Part shown: in pieces, positions 35,839 to 48,500 of the stretch
Layout of the letters: every line of letters starts with the position of its first letter
Position numbering within the stretch: position 1 is the stretch's first letter
Origin: Lobosporangium transversale
Taxonomy: Eukaryota > Mortierellomycota > Mortierellomycetes > Mortierellales > Mortierellaceae
Length of the DNA: 64,000 nucleotides
Direction of reading: 5' to 3'
Assembly (NCBI RefSeq): GCF_002105155.1
Contig: NW_019028999.1
Span: forward strand, 310,001-374,000
Position numbers and translations under genes: made by a program
Notes under the pieces: generated by a model
What the model saw: the letters and a program-made list of their open reading frames with translations, nothing else
Told to the model about the DNA's origin: nothing
The model's database searches: none

Positions 35839-37146
35839 TGTGAAAAGTCGCTTGCCGAAAAAAATATATATGGATATTAAAGTCTCTAAAAGGAGGATGA
35901 GGTGAGATGCAGATTTATGGTAAATGTCAAAGAGTCGATGGTTGATGAGCTGAGGAATGTGTTGATGAAAAAGGCGAAGTATGTGAAGAGCGAATGGAGT
36001 GGAAACAAAAAAAAAAAAAAAAAAAAAAAAAAGAATTACATTTCATGTTCTGCGGCATTCAATTCTGTCACACCATTTCTAATCTTCAAGAAGCATCCTT
36101 CAATTGCACAGATCCCAGAAATACAAGATCGACTAGTCACTTTTTTTTTTTAGTCACCAGAGTGATTTTAGTGATTACAAATCTTTGCTGACAAAAAAAA
36201 AGAAAGAAAGATATTAGAACTTAAGAAAGCACCATTAAGCGGTACGATGTTAAGGAAATAGAATGAGTGCTATTAACGTATACAAAGGACAAGGGCTGAC
36301 AAGGGTATGTGGGAGGCTATCTACGTGTTGAACAATTTTGTAAAATACACAAACTCACAGCTTACCCTCATGCATTACATTGACCACGGTTTTTGCAAGC
36401 TTGCTCAAAGCACTACACCAAATCTTCATGGGGTTTTGTGTTTTTACTGAATTATGAACCTTCCATAATTCGAATTCACTAAAACTGCTATCTATCCACG
36501 GGTTAATTGAACAGCAAGGAGGGGTTTTTTTCCTTTTTTTCTTGGCCTGATTTGGGCGAAGCACCAAAGCTATGAAATGAAAGAATGCTCCGTATAAGCA
36601 AGACTTGATCTCTTTTCTGCTACTAACGATTATGACCGAGCTTGTTAACCAGGATAAGGTCCTTACTAACGGAAATTTGCATTCTAAGAGATCTATGTGG
36701 CAACATGCACGCTGAACATCTGATTATAAAATATAGTGTACGACACACGAGCTAGTACACAGCATCACCTAGACGGGCTGAATTCTTCGTAGACCAGATC
36801 AACTCTTTTTCAAGCACAAAAATATATATGATAGGGGCGAAGGTAGAGAGATACAAGTCGACAAAACATTGACTGGACGAAATGTTGAGATATAAACTGA
36901 AGAGACAATGAAAAAAAAAAAGACGCTTTCGTTTAATATCGTTAAGTGAAGGAACATAGAAGAAATATTGATTAATATATAATGTCTATGTGTATGATAA
37001 GAGCGAGATGCTTAGATTGATAAGGAGCTAACAAATGCATAAGAGATATATATTACAGAAATAGAGCAGAACAAAGATGAGGACGGTAAATAAAGAAAAT
37101 TATAAAAATCGATGGGACTACAGTGCCGAGTGATTAGTGATCCAAA
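35839..37146. other. intergenic, 1.3 kb without a recognised gene
   Basis: Upstream of UBC12 and downstream of CGR1. Contains an A run (36007-36032) and a minus-strand open frame at 36355-36567 ending in LAKTVVNVMHEGKL, which may be a remnant but lacks a partner exon. The last 350 bp are A+T-rich 3' sequence of CGR1. Confidence 0.4.
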
Positions 37147-37649
37147 CTAGCGTCCCTTGAGGTTCCCAGCCTTCTTTTTGAGTCTCTTGAGCTTGTTGGC
37201 GGACATCTTGGCGGCAAGATTGGCAACTCTCTCCTTCTCTTCCTGAATCTTCTTCCTTTCTTCAGTAATCTCTCTCTTGCGCTATCAAAAAGTGTATCAA
37301 ATAAGATAGATCATAGATGATAAGGTGATGTTAGGAGCATTAGTTAAAACATTACCATATATTCTAATACAAAGATTACTTGTTGCAACCATCCTGATAC
37401 AATAAAAGGGAATGTTTTTTTTTTTTTTTTTTTTCAACTTACTCGCTTCTCATCAATCTTCTCCTGAGTCAATGATTTTGCAAGATTTCTAACAATGTCA
37501 TGTTGTTTAGTTTTGGCCATGCGCTCTGTATATGCTTGTTTCAAGGCCTTGGGCATCTGTGAACGACGAGTAGGGGCCTTTGCCAACTTCCATTCCTTCC
37601 CAGATACACGACTTGATGGTTCCTGTGGTGTGGGCTGTTTGGCAGTCAT
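37147..37649 (-). CDS. CGR1: rRNA-processing protein CGR1
   Basis: Small basic nucleolar protein needed for 60S ribosomal subunit pre-rRNA processing. Two exons: 37649-37443 and 37281-37147; 342 nt, 113 residues. It carries the family block VSGKEWKLAKAPTRRSQMP, a long Lys/Arg/Glu helix (RKREITEERKKIQEEKERV) and the C-terminal ANLAAKMSANKLKRLKKKAG. Length fits the family. A 20-nt T run (sense A) lies just inside the intron donor. Confidence 0.92.
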
Positions 37650-38319
37650 TCTCAGAAGGGTTTGTTGTTTAATGATAGATGAAAAAAAAAAAAATAAAAA
37701 AAAAAAAATGATGCTTTTACAAAAAAAACAGAAACAATGATCACGTGCTATTAGCTGTGAATTAACAATGGTATATATAATGTGAACAGTAAACTGGCGT
37801 TGATACCCATTGATTTTTGTATTACGATTATTACTTCCATAAAGGTTTTTTTTTTTTTCAGTGCTGCGCATCGCTTTCTCTGGTATTTTACATTACAGGT
37901 CAGTAAAGAAAAACCCAACGCAACACACCCTTTGCTCATTTATGATCCATCCAACTATATGGGGCTGTCGCGTGAACGTGTTTTATTACAAAGTTTGACC
38001 TCATACATACCCTTTCACTCTTCATATTACATATTATATTTCTTTGGATCGGGGCTCATCCCTTCTCTGATCACATCCTTCTTCAACCGGATCTACCTTG
38101 GACGCAATCGCATCTGCCATTCGAAACTCTTTGCCAGTTGCAGGAGGGAGCCATTCCGACTGTTCTTTAAAATCTTTCTCACTCTCTCACTGTCTCACAC
38201 ACTCTTTCTTTCCATCAAGATCCTCTCTTTGCCCCTACAGCACTGCTTCACTCCTGCCCCTCGCCCCCTTCAGCCTCTCTCCACGACACTAGATTTAATC
38301 TAGGTGGGCTTAAAGCATC
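37650..38319. promoter_or_regulatory. divergent region between CGR1 and PP4R3, with CT-rich leader
   Basis: About 670 bp separate the two start codons. Positions 38160-38285 are C/T-rich with repeated CTCT/CTCC directly upstream of the PP4R3 start. An overlapping open frame from 37782 is dominated by this biased tract and is not called. Confidence 0.4.
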
Positions 38320-41300
38320 ATGGAATCAAATGCAAAGATGCGTGTAAAAGTGTACAAGCTCAGCACTGGGAACCAATGGATCGATCAAGGCACGGGTCAT
38401 TGTTCATGCGAGTTCAACTTGGTAAGGAACTATGTAATCAAATCAGGCACACAAAGGAATTGCATCGTCCGTGAAAGTGATTGAATGTCATCATAAGCAG
38501 GGTGCCATGGAGGACCATTAGGGTGCCGACACCAACTCGTCATCTGACCTTGTGTGACTCTGAAAGTTTCAAAAAAAGAAAAATTGCTTTGTCAGCGACA
38601 TGTGTGAACATGTATCTAAATTGATCATAAAGCCAAAAACCTAAATAAGCAAGTGCACTCTCACGCTCGCAGAGACAGCAAGAATGTCTTGAGGGTTGGG
38701 GCTCATGGGCTGCATGTCGTTTCCCTATTGGAACCATATGAAATACTGACACAATAGGGATACTCTCCCGGTCAACACCTTTTATTAGGACAAATCTGAA
38801 GGCACCCTAATTGTTCATTCCGAGGATGAGGAGGATAAAATCTTGTTGAGGACACGGATAAGAGTCGGCGAGGATCTATACCAGCGGCAACAAGGTATGA
38901 TGGTTACGAAATGATCCTTATAACATAGTTAAGTCTGCTTTGTGGAAACTTATTTTATTCCCTCTAACATGGTGATACCCATTGCTCGATAGAAACCTTG
39001 ATTGTATGGTCTGAGGATGATGGAGAGGACTTGGCACTCAGCTTTCAGGAAGCAGAAGGCTGTGGCGAGATATGGTAACGCAATTCAAGGGGCTATTTCG
39101 GCTTAGACTGAGACAAGAACTAAGCTCATTGTTACGCATTGACATAATCATTAATTAACTTATATTAATCGTTTTTTTGCGGTGTTACATAGGGATAATA
39201 TCAACGAGGTTCAGCAGCATTATGGTATGGTGGTGGTAATATGAGGGCTACACTGCAGTTTCTTTATTCCAAAAGTCATTACGGATCGATATATTAACTC
39301 TGGATTATCTCTTCTCTCACATAGCCGAGGACCTTTTTTCGGACCCTTCAGATGCAAATGGCGCCGGCAGCGGTGATTTTATTACGCTTCCCGATCCTGA
39401 TATTTCCAACCTTGCAGAGATTGAAATCCTCATCAAAGAAGCTCAGAATGGAATCAACGAAAAAGAAAAGTTGGCTGGCTATATTATCATCGATGTATGT
39501 GATCGTCATTAGAAAACAAGGGAGTGCCTCCCATAAATCGATGCGAAATAAGGAATAAAAGGGCTTTAGAGATTCTCACTAACGTTTCATCATCGTCTCT
39601 CTCATATAATAGAATTATATAGACAAGCTCTTCCCGATCCTAGAGACCTGTGAGGATTTGGAGAGTCGTTCAGACTTACATCTGTTGCACGGCATTATGC
39701 TTGGGATCAGTGAGTGACATATGATGTTGTTTTGATTAACTGGAGATCTTACAGGCAAATAATGTTAGAAAAATTGACAATTTACTCATTATTATCACCA
39801 TATTCATATCTCTTCCTGATCATCAATAATAGTCATGCTGAACGACATTGCTATTATCCAATATATTCTCAAGGATGAAATCATTATTGGCTGCTTGGGA
39901 ATGCTGGAATGTAAGAGAGTTATCCGGATTTTCTGAATTTATGGCGTCTTTTTCTTGAAAGAAACTTACCAATTATGCTTTCGCCACATTCCTTTTTGTA
40001 GACGATCCAGAGCTTGGTGACCAAAAGCAAGAATATAGGGAATTTCTCACTAAGCGGTCAAAGTATAAGCAAATTGTGCCTATTAATGACCCAGAAGTGG
40101 AGCAAAAGATCCATCAGGCCTATCGGTTGCATTTCCTAAGGGACACTGTATTGGCGCGCTTTGCAGACGAGCACTTGTCTTCGATCCTGGGCTCTTTAAT
40201 TTTCTTTCATAATATCGATATTGTCACTTATATTCATCAGGATCGGGCATTTTTGAAGGAGCTCTTTGGTATTTTGGAGAATGACTCGGAACCACTGGAG
40301 CGGAAAAGAGATGTGATCTTATTTGTACAACAAGTCTGCTCTATCGCCAAGACTACCCAACTTCCAACACGCGCTGGACTTTATCGGTATGCGATATACA
40401 CCCTCTAGACGGTGGGTATGTGACAAATGATATATATAATGAACATTTTCTGACAGAATACAATGTCTTCTAATTTAAACAGGACTCTTAGTCAAACTGG
40501 ACTATTCAACCTATTTGAGGCTGCTCTATCAGACACAGATCCAAAAATCAAGATGGCAGGGACAGAGATATTTATGTTTGCAATGGAGTACGATCCAAAT
40601 CTGATTAGGGCACATATCGTGAGACAAGCTGAGGAGAAGTCCTCAAAGCAGCTTATGGACATCATTTTGGATCAGTTTCTCGGAGAAGAAGACATGGGCA
40701 TCAAGCTACAGTACTCAGAGACTATTCGCCTCTTGTTAGACACTAATACAAGTCAAGGAGACAATGGTATTACAGCGACTTTAGACCCGACGCCTAATCT
40801 GGATCCGGATTCAGACAAGTTTCTCGAATTATTTTATGGCCCCTATATCGGAAAATTTGTATCGCCATTATTGGAACTTTCTGAAGGCAAGTACGGTTAT
40901 GCTATTTGCTTATTAACCATCTACATCTGTGGTCCATTCGACGATTTCATTTGATTCACTCGATTCTTTATAACGCTCTATCTAACTCTTCCCTTTTTTT
41001 CCTTTTTCCTTTTTTTTTTTTTTTTTTTTTTTTTGCTAATAGATGCCACAGTGTTTTCACGCTCAACAGCAACTGTCTGTGAAAACATTTGTCAGATCCT
41101 GTCGTTCATTGTTCGAAACCATACCTTTAGGAGCAAGTATTATGTCCTTTCAAGCGGCGTTGTTAGCAAAGTCTGTGTTCTGTTGAAAAATCGTGACCAA
41201 CACTTGCGGTTGTGTAAGTTGATAAGTTGATTTATATCATCTTCTATTGACTCCTATGCTATCCGTCCTCATCTTAATTATGTGTACTACTATATTGTAC

Positions 41301-42779
41301 GTAAATAGCTGCACTTCGGTTTTTCAGGACATGCATCGGCATGAATGACGACTTTTATCACCGCTATCTGATCAAACAAAACATCATCCAGTATATCGTG
41401 GACATGCTTCTCTCAACTAATAACAAAAACAACCTGTTGAATTCCGCTTGCATCGAGTTTTTTGATTATATTCGCAATGTACGTCAAACTATCAATAATT
41501 TACATGGTATAGTCAGGCATACTTACTAAAGATTATGAGGAGGAGGGATTGACTTCTTTTTCTTTGTTATTTGCTGCATCATTAGGAAAATATCAAGTCG
41601 TTAATATCGCACATTGTACCTCTTTATGGTGACAAATTCAAAGATATCGAGTATGTTAATACTTTCAAGGCATTGATTAGGAGATATGAACAACAGCAGG
41701 ATACCTCAGTGGCTGACGCCGAAGCTGCAGATGCAGTCGCGAGTGAAGCAAGTGCCACTAAACGAGTAGGGCTGGGACAGAAAGCCTGGTCATCATCAAC
41801 AATGGACGATGATGAAGAAGCGTATTTCAACAACTCTGATGATGAAGACGAAGTACCAAACGAAAGCAAGCAAGAGGACGATCCACCAACGTCTGACCTT
41901 AGGAGGAGAGTTAAAGAGTCTTCTGATGATGATTCGGGAGAAGAACATGAAGGACATGATTTATCTGGAAATGAGGTAGATAAAGGTACAGAACCTGTCC
42001 TTGCTTCTCAAACTTCGCCGCCACCGCCACCTACTCTGATGCGGAGGAAACTCGTAGATTATCTAGACGATGATGACAATGAAGAAGAGTGGGCATTTAA
42101 TCGAAGCTTGAGAAAGCCCACCTCTCCAGCATCGCCGCCTCCAGATCCCACATCAACAGAGTCTCCAGAGAAAAAAATCAAGCTTGATTCTGAGCAGACA
42201 GGAGGAAGTCATCAGGATCAACTGATGGGAGACGTTTCGAATACCAATGATACACCAGGAACTTCCCTTGAGGGATCAAATTCACCCATTAAGTTCAAGC
42301 TGAATAGTCTACGGAATGGGCGATCGCCTTCACCATTATCCTCCTCTAGCCCTAAATCCAGATCGGTATCACCGTTGTCGTCTGGATTGCCTCCAGTTGC
42401 CACGCGTACCGGAATTGCGTTTGTCAAAGCCAGTTCTGTCGATACTGAAAGTCATTCTAGCGATAGTGAATCTGGCTCGGCCTCAATTGATAAGACAGAT
42501 ATGCTTTCTGCAGCGGCAATTCATTTAAGAAGCGACATGGCTAGGGACTTCAAACGGTTAGCAGACGAAGAAGAAAAAGGAAAAGAAGAAGAAGAAGAAG
42601 AGAGTCTTAGCCTCAACGGGGAAACACAAGTATCATCAGGTGACTTAAAAGGCGCAATTTCAGCCTCAACTGATGATACAACGAAATTGGTAGAGCCAAA
42701 CATAGCCGCTATTTCTAACGCAGGTGAAAGCACGACCTCAGAAGAGACATCAAACAGCCCTACCAGTTATGCAGAATAG
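38320..42779 (+). CDS. protein phosphatase 4 regulatory subunit 3 (PSY2/SMEK)
   Basis: Targeting subunit of PP4, acting in DNA-damage and checkpoint recovery. Twelve exons: 38320-38421, 38789-38894, 38993-39074, 39193-39224, 39325-39494, 39613-39709, 39833-39910, 40002-40386, 40483-40886, 41043-41213, 41309-41478 and 41586-42779; 2,889 nt, 962 residues. An N-terminal EVH1/PH-like domain ([40 protein letters not shown]) is followed by the SMK-1 domain with [19 protein letters not shown] and armadillo-like helices. The last exon is a disordered acidic Ser/Glu tail. The intron after exon 9 uses a GC donor (40887), which is the only site that keeps phase with [10 protein letters not shown]. Exon 4 is only 32 nt. 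Confidence 0.95.
40887..41042 (+). other. GC-AG intron in PP4R3
   Basis: The exon ends CTGAAG and the intron begins GCAAGT, otherwise a perfect donor consensus. Phase and protein alignment (ELSE joined to DATVF) require this site. The intron contains a T run at about 41012-41034 before the acceptor. Confidence 0.85.
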
Positions 42780-43129
42780 CGGTGCTTCTGCCATCAGTTA
42801 CCTTTCAGCACTGTCGCAGTACGTTTCGAGAACATTCAATGACAGTCATGACTCTAATCCTCTCCAACTTTACTCATCTTTTTGTCCATTTTTTTTTTTC
42901 TCATGCATCCCTTCTCTCAATCATATTACCCGCGCAACATTCAAGTACCTCCGAAGGAAAAAAAAGAAAAAAAAAGGAGTGCAAAAATTTATGATCTATC
43001 TTGTACACTACTATTATTATTAAATACACATCTACATAAAAAAGAAAAAGGAAAACATCCCGTGTATTTCTTTTGAAAAAAATGTGCAAGGCTATAAGAA
43101 TGTTGAAGACAAAAAAATATTTATACTAT
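42780..43129. other. intergenic between convergent genes
   Basis: Shared 3' sequence of PP4R3 (+) and the BBE-type oxidase (-), with A runs around 42958-42976. No gene is seen. Confidence 0.45.
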
Positions 43130-44659
43130 TTACTCCAGAGGAATACTCTGTGGGAATCTGAAAACGTTAGAAGGGTCGTATGTGGATTTGATCTGTTTTA
43201 GGCGAGGGACAGCAGAGCCGTAGTAGGCCTCTAACCAGTTAGGGATGTCCAAGTCGATGTAGTTCTGGTATCCACGCACAGTTTCAGAGTAATTCTCTTT
43301 GTAGTCGGCTAAGAGCTCCTCATACATGTCATCCATCCACTTCAGGCAAGGCTTGCAATCAGGTTTGCCGGGTTTGGCCTTGGGATTTGCATCCCACTCA
43401 GCAACGAACTCGACGACAGTGTATGCATCGCGATGGATAAAGGAAGTAGCGGAAGCAGACGTGTCCTTGACAGCACCGCCCCAGAGGTCGATAATGAGGT
43501 AGTTGGCAGTCATGCCCTTTGGTTTTATAGCACCCCATTTGCCAAACAAAGCAATAGTAGAAGCCTTAAGCATTGTAGGGTAGACCAGGGACTTGCCTTT
43601 GGTATAACGAGAGTCGCCAGGATAATAAGGAGGTCGAAGAGCCAAGCCCTCAATGTTCTTGGGATCAGGGCCGGAAATGAAGGCGAAACGAAGTTGAGCA
43701 TCAATATGTCGCTCCTCACGGACATCTGAGCCTCTAGGCTTGGGAGCAGCATTGAAGAAAGACTTCATAGCAGCAGCAGCTTGGCTCTTAGTCCCCTGGA
43801 ATATTCCATACATCATCAATCCGTCGGGAGCGACATTCATTTCGACACCGACGTCGCGGCTACCCTTCTGGAATTCTAGATAGGCCTTGAGAACATCATC
43901 GTTGTCTGAAAGATTCCACTCATATGTGAAGGAAGTCACCTTGGAAGCAGGCTTGACAGGTTTGATAGTGAAGGAGGTGACAACGCCAAAGGATCCACCG
44001 CCAGCACCACGGAGTGCATAGAACAGATCTGGGTGGCTGGTAGCAGAGACCTTCAGGAGTTCACCATCCGCGTTAACGACCTCCATCTCTTCAATACGGT
44101 CAATCAAAAGACCATATTTACGAGAGAGTAATCCAAATCCACCACCAAGAGCATGTCCGCCAATGCCGACACTGGGGCATGTTCCTGCATTGATGGTCCA
44201 GCCTCCTTGTTTAAATAACTCGAGATAGAGCTTTCCAAGACGGACACCAGCCCCGACCTTGGCTTTAGAGCCTGTCACTTTGACTGTACCCAGGCCAGCC
44301 AAGTCTATGACCAGGGATCCATCCTGGCCGCCGATGGAATAGCCCTCAAAGGAATGGCCACCTGATCGAGGTGCCACAGCGACATTGGCATCTTTAGCAC
44401 ACCTGACCGCTAATTGAACATCAGCTGCAGAGGAGGCCTTGACAATGACCTCGGGTTCAAATGTATACCGCAAATCAAATGCATAGCGTTCCTTCTCATA
44501 GGCTCCAGAGTTTGCACTGGTAATGACTTTACTACCCAATGACTTTAAGCATTTGGCGAGCTGTTGTGAGGAACCGGAGGGAGCAGTAGGGGCAGCTGCC
44601 AGTGCCATGGAACTGATGGCCAGAAGCAGCGTCGCGCTTCCAAGTGTATGCATAATCAT
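43130..44659 (-). CDS. secreted FAD-linked oxidase, BBE / oligosaccharide-oxidase type
   Basis: Single-exon gene of 509 residues. It starts with a signal-peptide-like segment (LGSATLLLAISSMALAAAPT). The FAD-binding type-4 domain shows VAVAPRSGGHSFEGYS, where the histidine is the usual covalent FAD site, and NAGTCPSVGIGGHALGGGFG, where the cysteine is the second covalent site, so bicovalent FAD is expected. The C-terminal berberine-bridge segment (YYGSAVPRLKQIKSTYDP, VFRFPQSIP) is present. Members oxidise sugars, oligosaccharides or alkaloids; the substrate cannot be read here. The lack of introns in a window where nearly all genes have several is notable. A second ATG two codons downstream is equally possible. 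Confidence 0.93.
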   Translation of the reverse strand: MIMHTLGSATLLLAISSMALAAAPTAPSGSSQQLAKCLKSLGSKVITSANSGAYEKERYAFDLRYTFEPEVIVKASSAADVQLAVRCAKDANVAVAPRSGGHSFEGYSIGGQDGSLVIDLAGLGTVKVTGSKAKVGAGVRLGKLYLELFKQGGWTINAGTCPSVGIGGHALGGGFGLLSRKYGLLIDRIEEMEVVNADGELLKVSATSHPDLFYALRGAGGGSFGVVTSFTIKPVKPASKVTSFTYEWNLSDNDDVLKAYLEFQKGSRDVGVEMNVAPDGLMMYGIFQGTKSQAAAAMKSFFNAAPKPRGSDVREERHIDAQLRFAFISGPDPKNIEGLALRPPYYPGDSRYTKGKSLVYPTMLKASTIALFGKWGAIKPKGMTANYLIIDLWGGAVKDTSASATSFIHRDAYTVVEFVAEWDANPKAKPGKPDCKPCLKWMDDMYEELLADYKENYSETVRGYQNYIDLDIPNWLEAYYGSAVPRLKQIKSTYDPSNVFRFPQSIPLE

Positions 44660-45512
44660 TATAAATTCCTTTTTTTTTTTTCTATTGAAGGAATATAAAA
44701 AAACAAAAATGGGGACGAGGAATTTAGTATGAGAAAGAAAAAGGTGTGGAGAAGAAAAATAGAGAGAAGAAAAGGAAGAAGGGAAGGAGAGCTTTAAAAG
44801 AAAAAAGAAGCTTTAACGGAGGGTAACTGAGACACAGAGAGAGGGTGAACAATTGAGGTACAAAGTCCACGAAAAATGGGACAATAAATTAACTAATTAT
44901 AAATTATTTTTTTATTTTACATGGATGAGATGGAAACTGATTAGAATGGGCTTTCAAACAATTATGACGCCTAGTTGCTGAACTCGGGAGCAGGGTCCGT
45001 TTTACACAATACCGTAAGTACATGAATATGCACGCTCGAAGACATCGAGGACATTGAAGGCATGGAAAAACTCTTTTTTTTTTCCCATCACTAAAAGGAG
45101 TAAAGCTATTTTTATAAAGGCGTGCAAATAAGAAACACGATCAGCCAATCACCCGATGATCCTGGGGACCTAATCGTTTGGATAGGAGCAATAGGAGATG
45201 AAAAAGATGTTGCATTGCTTTTTTTCCTGTGATGTCAAGGGGGTCGAAAAGGTCATCCATGGCGTCGTATAAAAGTTACAAAAATAGGATTTTTTTAACC
45301 GCCGTTTGTCTGTGTGTCCGTCTATTTATTGCATGTGTTGTGTCTTTTTTCATCAATCTCTGTTTACTGCTTTTCGTGAGTCTACCTTTGTCTGTCTCCT
45401 GTACCACCAAAAATGCAAATGCGCCGCACTTGCAAGTATAAAAGGAACAACATGTCATTGTGGACTAAATATAAATTCAAAAATATAATGGCAAATTTTG
45501 GATCATAAATGT
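44660..45512. promoter_or_regulatory. promoter side of the BBE-type oxidase; otherwise empty
   Basis: In the sense of the oxidase (minus strand), 44700-44815 is C/T-rich, a probable leader. The remaining 600 bp up to the arrestin gene 3' end show no gene. Confidence 0.4.
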
Positions 45513-48500
45513 TTATGGTCGTGCACTCGCTGCTAAATTATATTTCTGGATGTACGCCTGTAGTTTAGGGTTTATCGCTTTGGGTGCTCCGCGTACGCCT
45601 GCAGGACCAGTCTCAAATCCTCTGTTAATCGATGTCTCACCTGCGCTTGGATCATTACCTAGTCTTGGCAATGGTTTGTTACTAATAGGAGATACAGGCC
45701 CTTGCGTAGATGGTGATATATTAATAAAACCATTGCTTTGATCACTGCTGGTGCTGGAACTAGCCTTGAGTGGTGGAATGGCCTTCTTGTTTTTATAATC
45801 TACTGGTCTCTCAATCATCCTAGACCGAGATGTCGATTCATGAATTTTAGGTAGCGTTTTATCAAAGTTTGGAGCGGCCACTGATGCTGCTGGCGCTGAC
45901 GCGGATATTGGCTCGATGGCAATAGCTTCAACCGCAAGTGGCACGGAGATGGCTGGCAAAGGTTCAGCACGAGTTGACTCGTCCAAAAATCTAGACCCTG
46001 GTTGTGAACGGCTTTGGGCTTGTTGCGTAGTCAAAATAACTGGGCTTGCTGTCTTTACTAGATGATGGCTCTTAGACCGTCCATATTCGTTATGGTTTGT
46101 TTCGGCTAGATTGGGCGTGGTACTCACTATGATACTTGATATTGGTACTGCTGGAAGATCAAGCATGGGGGGCTGTTGAACATCCATTGAATAAATTGTT
46201 TGAAAGTGAATATCCCTCATGGTTAGGTCGTGTTGTTGCTCAACAAGCTGATGGCTACCATGTGATAAAGGCGAAAACTTCTTGCTGTTACTTTCTAGAT
46301 CTATAGGTTGGCCATCTCTGTCATCCACAGCTGGTAATGAAGGTTGTATTGGAGATGTAGAATTTCCATCGCTGGTATTACTAGAGTTTAGCTTTAGCCA
46401 ACCAAAGCCTGAAGCCGCCGCCGTAGCGGCATTCAGTGCACCTCCAGCCAGCGCATGGATCAAGTGGCCACTGTTATTGTTACTATTGTTATTATTATCA
46501 TTGATGACTTGTCGGAGTTTGCCCGTATTTACCATGTACCCGCCTGTATGTGCGCCAGTTGCGCGGATGCTGTACTTGGCTGCAATGGCCTGAGCACGGA
46601 TGTCATTGTGCATTTGCTGTTGTGATTCTGCACTCGTAAGTTGATCTATTTGATTGGTATCCTTATTATCCTCATCTGCTTCCTCTATTGCACTCGTTAA
46701 ATCCCTAGGAGAAGCAGCAGTGGCTATTTCAGACTCTAGGACTGGAATTACTTGAGGAGCTCTTACAGAAGGTGCAGGAGCTAATGGTCGCTCAAGCTCG
46801 TGAACTCCATCATCTGTTGCTCTTGCTTCATTTGGATGATTCTGAGGATGATGCTGATCGACGTTTGCATGATCCTCAGGACTCATCATGGCAGTCGCGA
46901 CTGAGATAGGCACATGAGAAAGTGACTTTCCTGTTTCTTGATTTAAATGGTTCGAAGGAATACTCAAGGCCTTAGGCTTCGCCGCAACAGAAGGCTTGGT
47001 CCCTGAAACTGGCTTACGAGCTGCCTTGGGATAAACAAATCCACTATTAGAACTCTGAGTTGCACCTGGTATCATGCTCCGTTCGTTAATCTTCTTCACA
47101 TTATGGGCATTGATCCCAGTGGTCGAACCGGTTTGGGTAGAGGTGATGGAGTGTTGAATGGGAGCAGGTGGTTTTGCTTTGGGCACTGGCGTTGGCTTTG
47201 GGACATAGGCATTTTGTCGAACAAAGCTGATTGAATCTTGTTTCCTGTGCTCTTTGAGAGGTAAATGGCCTGATCGTGTCGGTGGCTCGAATCTCGGTGG
47301 AGATTTTGATAGCCCCCGGGGCTGCTGCAAATGCTTTGACTGTCCATACGAAGTAGACGTAGCCGACTGCATCTTAGATTCTAGGCTTAACCTAGGCTCA
47401 AAATTACGTGAGGAGGAACCAGCTTTAATGTTTGGTTGTTGTGAATTAAGAACTGGAATAGGTAATGGTCTACTCATCGGAATGTGTCGCAGCTCAGCAC
47501 TAGATTTTGGCTGCGTGGAGGGAGTGTCCTTGGTTGCTTCTCCCTCTTGCAGGTCCTTTGGCAAATCAGTCGACTCTGCACTTCTACTCAAGAGCCGTGA
47601 AAGGCCTGACGGATTATTTGGGCGGCTTGAAGAGACCGAAACTAGGATAGGGACTCTGGTGTTGGGATTTGATTCAACAGAGGATGTAGTGTGGGGGCCA
47701 ACTGGCTCTGGCTGGGGTGCACTTTTCCTAAGGCTTGCAGTATCTACCATATGATCCTGGACGGGGGAAGCAATCTTCTTGACGCGTTCAAACGCCTCTC
47801 GAGCAAGAGCTAAACTTTCGGGTGTCTGAAGAGGAATAGGGACAGGGGAGAGAGATCGCGCACGTGCTGTAGCCATGGTGGCTCCTGCTCGCAAAGACGA
47901 CCCGGCCCCTGGTGGGGAGGGCAAGGGTAGCGGTTTCGCAAATAGCGGTGGGTCGGTAATACAGTCTTCAGGTGCACTGCCAAACGCTTCTGTCTGTGGT
48001 GCTGCGGGCTGACGATGCGGGTGGTGTAAGAATCGAGAAGTTGTTTGATTGGTATAAGGCATGGCCTTTGGGGACGGAGGGAATTGACTGCTGGCGCCAA
48101 ACGCCGTTGGACTATCATAGCTCTGCGGAGATGCCCCTGTAGGACTATATTGAGAGGTGAATGACCCAACTTGCGTATTGATAGGATCTACGTCAGGTCG
48201 TCGCCTGTTCGGAGAAGCAGCTGGGATTTGAATAGGCGAAACGGATCGAGCAATTGGTTGAGCTTCAGGCATTTGACCGTACATCCCATCAAGCTCTTTC
48301 TTCGTAATCCATTGATGAATAGCGGACGCCATCTTTTTATCATCTAAATCAAATTCGACGTTATCTCCTTCAAAACGCGATAGGGCACCATTCTTAGCCA
48401 TTTCTTGCTGATACTGAGCAGCAGCTTTCAAGAACTCTTTGGCTTTGGTTGTCGGTGGAGGCTGAAATGGTGTGTAACGGACACGCTCCACAGCTGGAAC

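Noticed and set aside
36355-36567. Minus-strand frame ending LAKTVVNVMHEGKL
   Set aside because: The end looks protein-like, but no neighbouring exon or family could be found. It is kept only as a note in the intergenic entry.
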